A DNA stretch of 64,000 nucleotides from Ruegeria profundi (GTDB lineage: Bacteria; Pseudomonadota; Alphaproteobacteria; Rhodobacterales; Rhodobacteraceae), in assembly GCF_001507545.1 (NCBI RefSeq), contig NZ_LQBP01000004.1, positions 336,536-400,535 of the forward strand, written 5' to 3'. The notes below the pieces were generated by a model that made no database searches, was not told the origin of the DNA, and was given only the letters and a program-made list of their open reading frames with translations. The position numbers and the translations under genes are program-made. Positions 61,719 through 64,000 of this stretch are shown here, piece by piece. Every line of letters begins with the position of its first letter. The stretch's first letter is position 1.

Positions 61719-63776
61719 TCAATTTCTCTTCGAAGGCTTGCGGAAAGGTCTTGTTTCTCCACCCTTGCCGTTTCTGCTTTTTGAACGCGGCACGTTTGAG
61801 TCTTTGTGGTTGGCCTTTTGGCGCGCCTTTGGCGCTCGCAGAGATTTGGATGTGTCAGCGGCGTTCTTTTCTCGTTTTTGTCGCTTCTTATCCCTCGCGG
61901 CAGGCTGTAGTTTTGCCTTTCCGTGCTCGCTTGTCGGCTGCCTATGCAGAGCTTTGTCCTGCTTTGGCGTATCCTCGCTTGCTAGTCTACTCGATGTGCT
62001 TGCAGCGGATTTTCTTCGGCCCTTTGGGCGCTCGGATGCAATCCGGGCATTTTGGTTGGAATGTTCGGAGCCGCGCGCAGACTTCGACGGCTTGCCTGCA
62101 CGAGGTCCTCGGTTCTTGGCTGCTTGGTCTGATAAATTTGGTGCCGCAGGCGGTCCCTTAGGAGAGGCATCGAAATCTGGTGTGCCTGCCAGCTCAGTGA
62201 GGGTCGCACCTTGTTCTAAGGTGAGCTCGGCCCCCAATTCCTGTTTCATTGCGGGCACGGCATCATTGGCAATCTCGACAAAGGTCTCTTGATATTGAAC
62301 GCGGATTGCGCCGATGGCGTCTTTGGACAAACCCGCGTTGCGGCACAGCATTGGCAATAACCAACGCGGCTCCGCACGCTGTTTGCGCCCCAAAGAAAGT
62401 GAGAACCAGGTGCTTGGCCCAAACGCCGCGCGCCTATCAGTGTTGCGTTTTCCGGGCTCTGGCGCCGTTCCCAGGATCTCCGGCGCCGAGTGGCGCTCTC
62501 GGTAAAGGCGCATATAGGCTGCAGCGACCTGCTCTGGGGTTCTTCCGCTGAGCAGCCGTTCTGCAAAAGCCGTTTCCTCGGCACTTGGCGGCTCATCCAG
62601 GGCGGGATTGGAAATGATGCGTTCCTCTTCCCGTGCGAGCACCTCGTCCGCAGAGGGCGGGGCGCCCCATTCGGCCTCCAACTTGGCTGATTTCAGCAAT
62701 CGTTGCGCCTTTGAGCGTTGTCGACCTGGCACAATCAGGATGGACATTCCCTTGCGCCCGGCGCGACCTGTCCGTCCCGAACGATGCAGCAAAGTTTCCG
62801 CATTTGAAGGAAGATCTGCATGGATCACCAACTCCAGCCCTGGAAGATCAATGCCACGGGCGGCGACATCCGTCGCAACACAGACCTGCGCGCGCTTGTC
62901 ACGCAGGGCCTGCATCGCATTGGTGCGCTCTGTCTGGCTGAGCTCCCCTGACAGTGAGACGACAGCAAAACCCCGATTGGAGAATTTCGCGGTCAGACGC
63001 GCAACCATGGATCGGGTATTGGCGAACACAATTGCGGTCTCTGCGTTGTGATAGCACAGCAAATTGATGATCGCTTTTTCGATATCTGACGGGGCCACGT
63101 TCAGGGCACTATAGGTAATGTCCGAATGCTGCGCTTCTGCACTTCCGACCTTGATCCGCTGCGCATCTTCTTTCTGGTAAGTCTGGGCCAGCTTGGCAAT
63201 GCCTCGCGGAACAGTGGCCGAGAACATCAAGGTGCGCCGGCTCTTGGGCGTTTGATCAAGGATGTATTCAAGGTCTTCGGCGAACCCCATGTCCAACATT
63301 TCGTCGGCCTCGTCGAGAACAACGGTTCGCAAATCGCTTAGGTCGATCACCCCACGCGCGATATGATCGCGCAGCCGCCCAGGCGTGCCGACCACGACAT
63401 GTGCACCACGTTCGAGTGTCCTGCGTTCTGCGCGCGCATCCATGCCACCCACCGCCGACGCAGTGACTATTCCGGCCTCGGCAAACAGCCAGTCGAACTC
63501 TCGCCGGACTTGCAGGGCCAGTTCGCGCGTGGGTGCGATAATCACGGCCAATGGCGCCGCTGGTCGGTCAAACCGACCGTACTTATCAAGAAGTTCCTCC
63601 GCCATTGCCAGCCCGAAGCCCACGGTCTTGCCTGAACCGGTTTGTGCAGAGACAAGCAGATCTTTTCCTGCCAGCGCTTCATCTGACACAGCCTCTTGTA
63701 CAGGAGTCAAGCCGCTATAGCCTTTTTGGGTCAGCGCACTGGATAGGGTTTTCGGGAGGGCTGAGAAATCTTGCAT
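61719..63776 (-). CDS. DEAD-box RNA helicase with DbpA-type RNA-binding domain
   Basis: A 685-aa CsdA/DeaD-like helicase, likely in ribosome biogenesis or cold adaptation. Helicase core: Q motif YSGLTPVQEAV, SAQTGSGKT, PTRELALQV, GTPGRLRDH, DEADEMLDMGF, SAT, and HRSGRTGRAGRKG (about residues 330-342). A DbpA RNA-binding domain lies at about 455-535 (SLGRKQRAEPRWLLPMLCRN, IRVQYQETFVEI). The last 140 residues are a disordered Lys/Arg/Ser-rich tail (RDKKRQKREKNAADTSK). E. coli-type DeaD proteins have shorter tails. Confidence 0.92.
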   Translation of the reverse strand: MQDFSALPKTLSSALTQKGYSGLTPVQEAVSDEALAGKDLLVSAQTGSGKTVGFGLAMAEELLDKYGRFDRPAAPLAVIIAPTRELALQVRREFDWLFAEAGIVTASAVGGMDARAERRTLERGAHVVVGTPGRLRDHIARGVIDLSDLRTVVLDEADEMLDMGFAEDLEYILDQTPKSRRTLMFSATVPRGIAKLAQTYQKEDAQRIKVGSAEAQHSDITYSALNVAPSDIEKAIINLLCYHNAETAIVFANTRSMVARLTAKFSNRGFAVVSLSGELSQTERTNAMQALRDKRAQVCVATDVAARGIDLPGLELVIHADLPSNAETLLHRSGRTGRAGRKGMSILIVPGRQRSKAQRLLKSAKLEAEWGAPPSADEVLAREEERIISNPALDEPPSAEETAFAERLLSGRTPEQVAAAYMRLYRERHSAPEILGTAPEPGKRNTDRRAAFGPSTWFSLSLGRKQRAEPRWLLPMLCRNAGLSKDAIGAIRVQYQETFVEIANDAVPAMKQELGAELTLEQGATLTELAGTPDFDASPKGPPAAPNLSDQAAKNRGPRAGKPSKSARGSEHSNQNARIASERPKGRRKSAASTSSRLASEDTPKQDKALHRQPTSEHGKAKLQPAARDKKRQKREKNAADTSKSLRAPKARQKANHKDSNVPRSKSRNGKGGETRPFRKPSKRN

Positions 63777-64000
63777 GGGTCACCAAATGCCGGGAAAGAT
63801 CTGGCGATAGTAGTATTTGGGTCAGATGTATAGCCCGTAACGTGCGCCCGACAGAGAAATGCGTCGGTCACGGGATTGCTGCGCTGCCTCCGAAGTCTGG
63901 AACGAGCCGAGGGTGTGTGGAAACTCGCGTAATTTCTCCTTGCTGAAGGTTTTCTGCCGTCTACGTCGGCCAGCCTCGGTTTATGGGCGACATTGGCGCC
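63777..64000. other. Region upstream of the helicase, no gene seen
   Basis: 224 bases to the window edge. The minus-strand frame is open without a convincing start or family. It probably holds the helicase promoter and leader. Complementary CCCGT (63835) and ACGGG (63873) arms form a weak hairpin. Confidence 0.35.

Overview
The window reads as a contiguous chromosomal segment of an alphaproteobacterium of the order Rhodobacterales, most likely the Roseobacter group (Ruegeria/Phaeobacter-like). Reasons: an F1 ATP synthase operon atpHAGDC without the Fo genes, the DUF1150-Hsp20 pair, DUF2125 and extensin-like proteins, a Mn-type inorganic pyrophosphatase, a fused ATP sulfurylase/APS kinase, a Hint-domain protein with tiny upstream ORFs, CIRCE-controlled groESL, and GC-rich intergenic palindromes that I remember from this group. 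Almost all of it is dense housekeeping sequence with many ATGA-type overlaps. I see no rRNA, tRNA, CRISPR array or complete insertion sequence.

Layout. 1-4.5 kb: a truncated pabB diverges from carB. 4.6-9.9 kb: a FabH-like ketoacyl synthase, an HTH protein, thymidine kinase, and the minus-strand run ybjN-proC-csaA-hydroxyacid dehydrogenase. 10.2-13.3 kb: ubiK diverges from the coupled genes lgt, a NDUFAF7-type methyltransferase and pgeF. 13.5-14.8 kb: three tiny, tightly packed ORFs precede a Hint-domain gene. 14.9-20.3 kb: an Lrp-type regulator diverges from trxB, followed by a membrane adenylate cyclase carrying a ferredoxin domain and by the sulfate-activation enzyme. 20.4-23.0 kb: minus-strand GT10 glycosyltransferase, PhzF, DUF1150 and Hsp20. 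23.1-25.0 kb: a DUF465 protein and purE-purK. 25-30.8 kb: an isolated phnM, a secreted lipase, an EamA transporter, groEL/groES and a DUF2161 nuclease-like protein.

31-39.2 kb: pyrophosphatase, GFA-family protein, GlxA-type regulator, HAD phosphatase, MaoC dehydratase, ribF-ycgN-threonine aldolase, HCCA isomerase and prs. 39.5-44.8 kb: an H-type lectin gene and atpHAGDC on the minus strand. 45-49.2 kb: a methyltransferase divergent from gloB, then clpA. 49.5-54.8 kb: an OmpA/MotB-like protein with its ExbB/MotA-like partner, a gamma-glutamylcyclotransferase, a DUF2125 protein and an extensin-like protein. 54.8-59.6 kb: tyrA-hisC, a class V aminotransferase divergent from a second Lrp regulator, and rpsD with a long leader. 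59.9-61.7 kb is the one region that looks accessory: an unrecognised ORF, about 350 bases without a gene, and a frameshifted remnant. 61.7-63.8 kb: a DEAD-box helicase with a long basic tail.

Pathways represented include carbamoyl phosphate, purine and PRPP supply, sulfate activation, folate (PABA), Tyr and His biosynthesis, FAD/FMN, protein quality control (GroESL, Hsp20, ClpA) and ATP synthesis. The observations most worth following are the haem/ferredoxin-anchored cyclase beside trxB, the MotA/MotB-like pair with a long coiled coil, the small-ORF/Hint cluster, and several unassigned operator-like or structured repeats.
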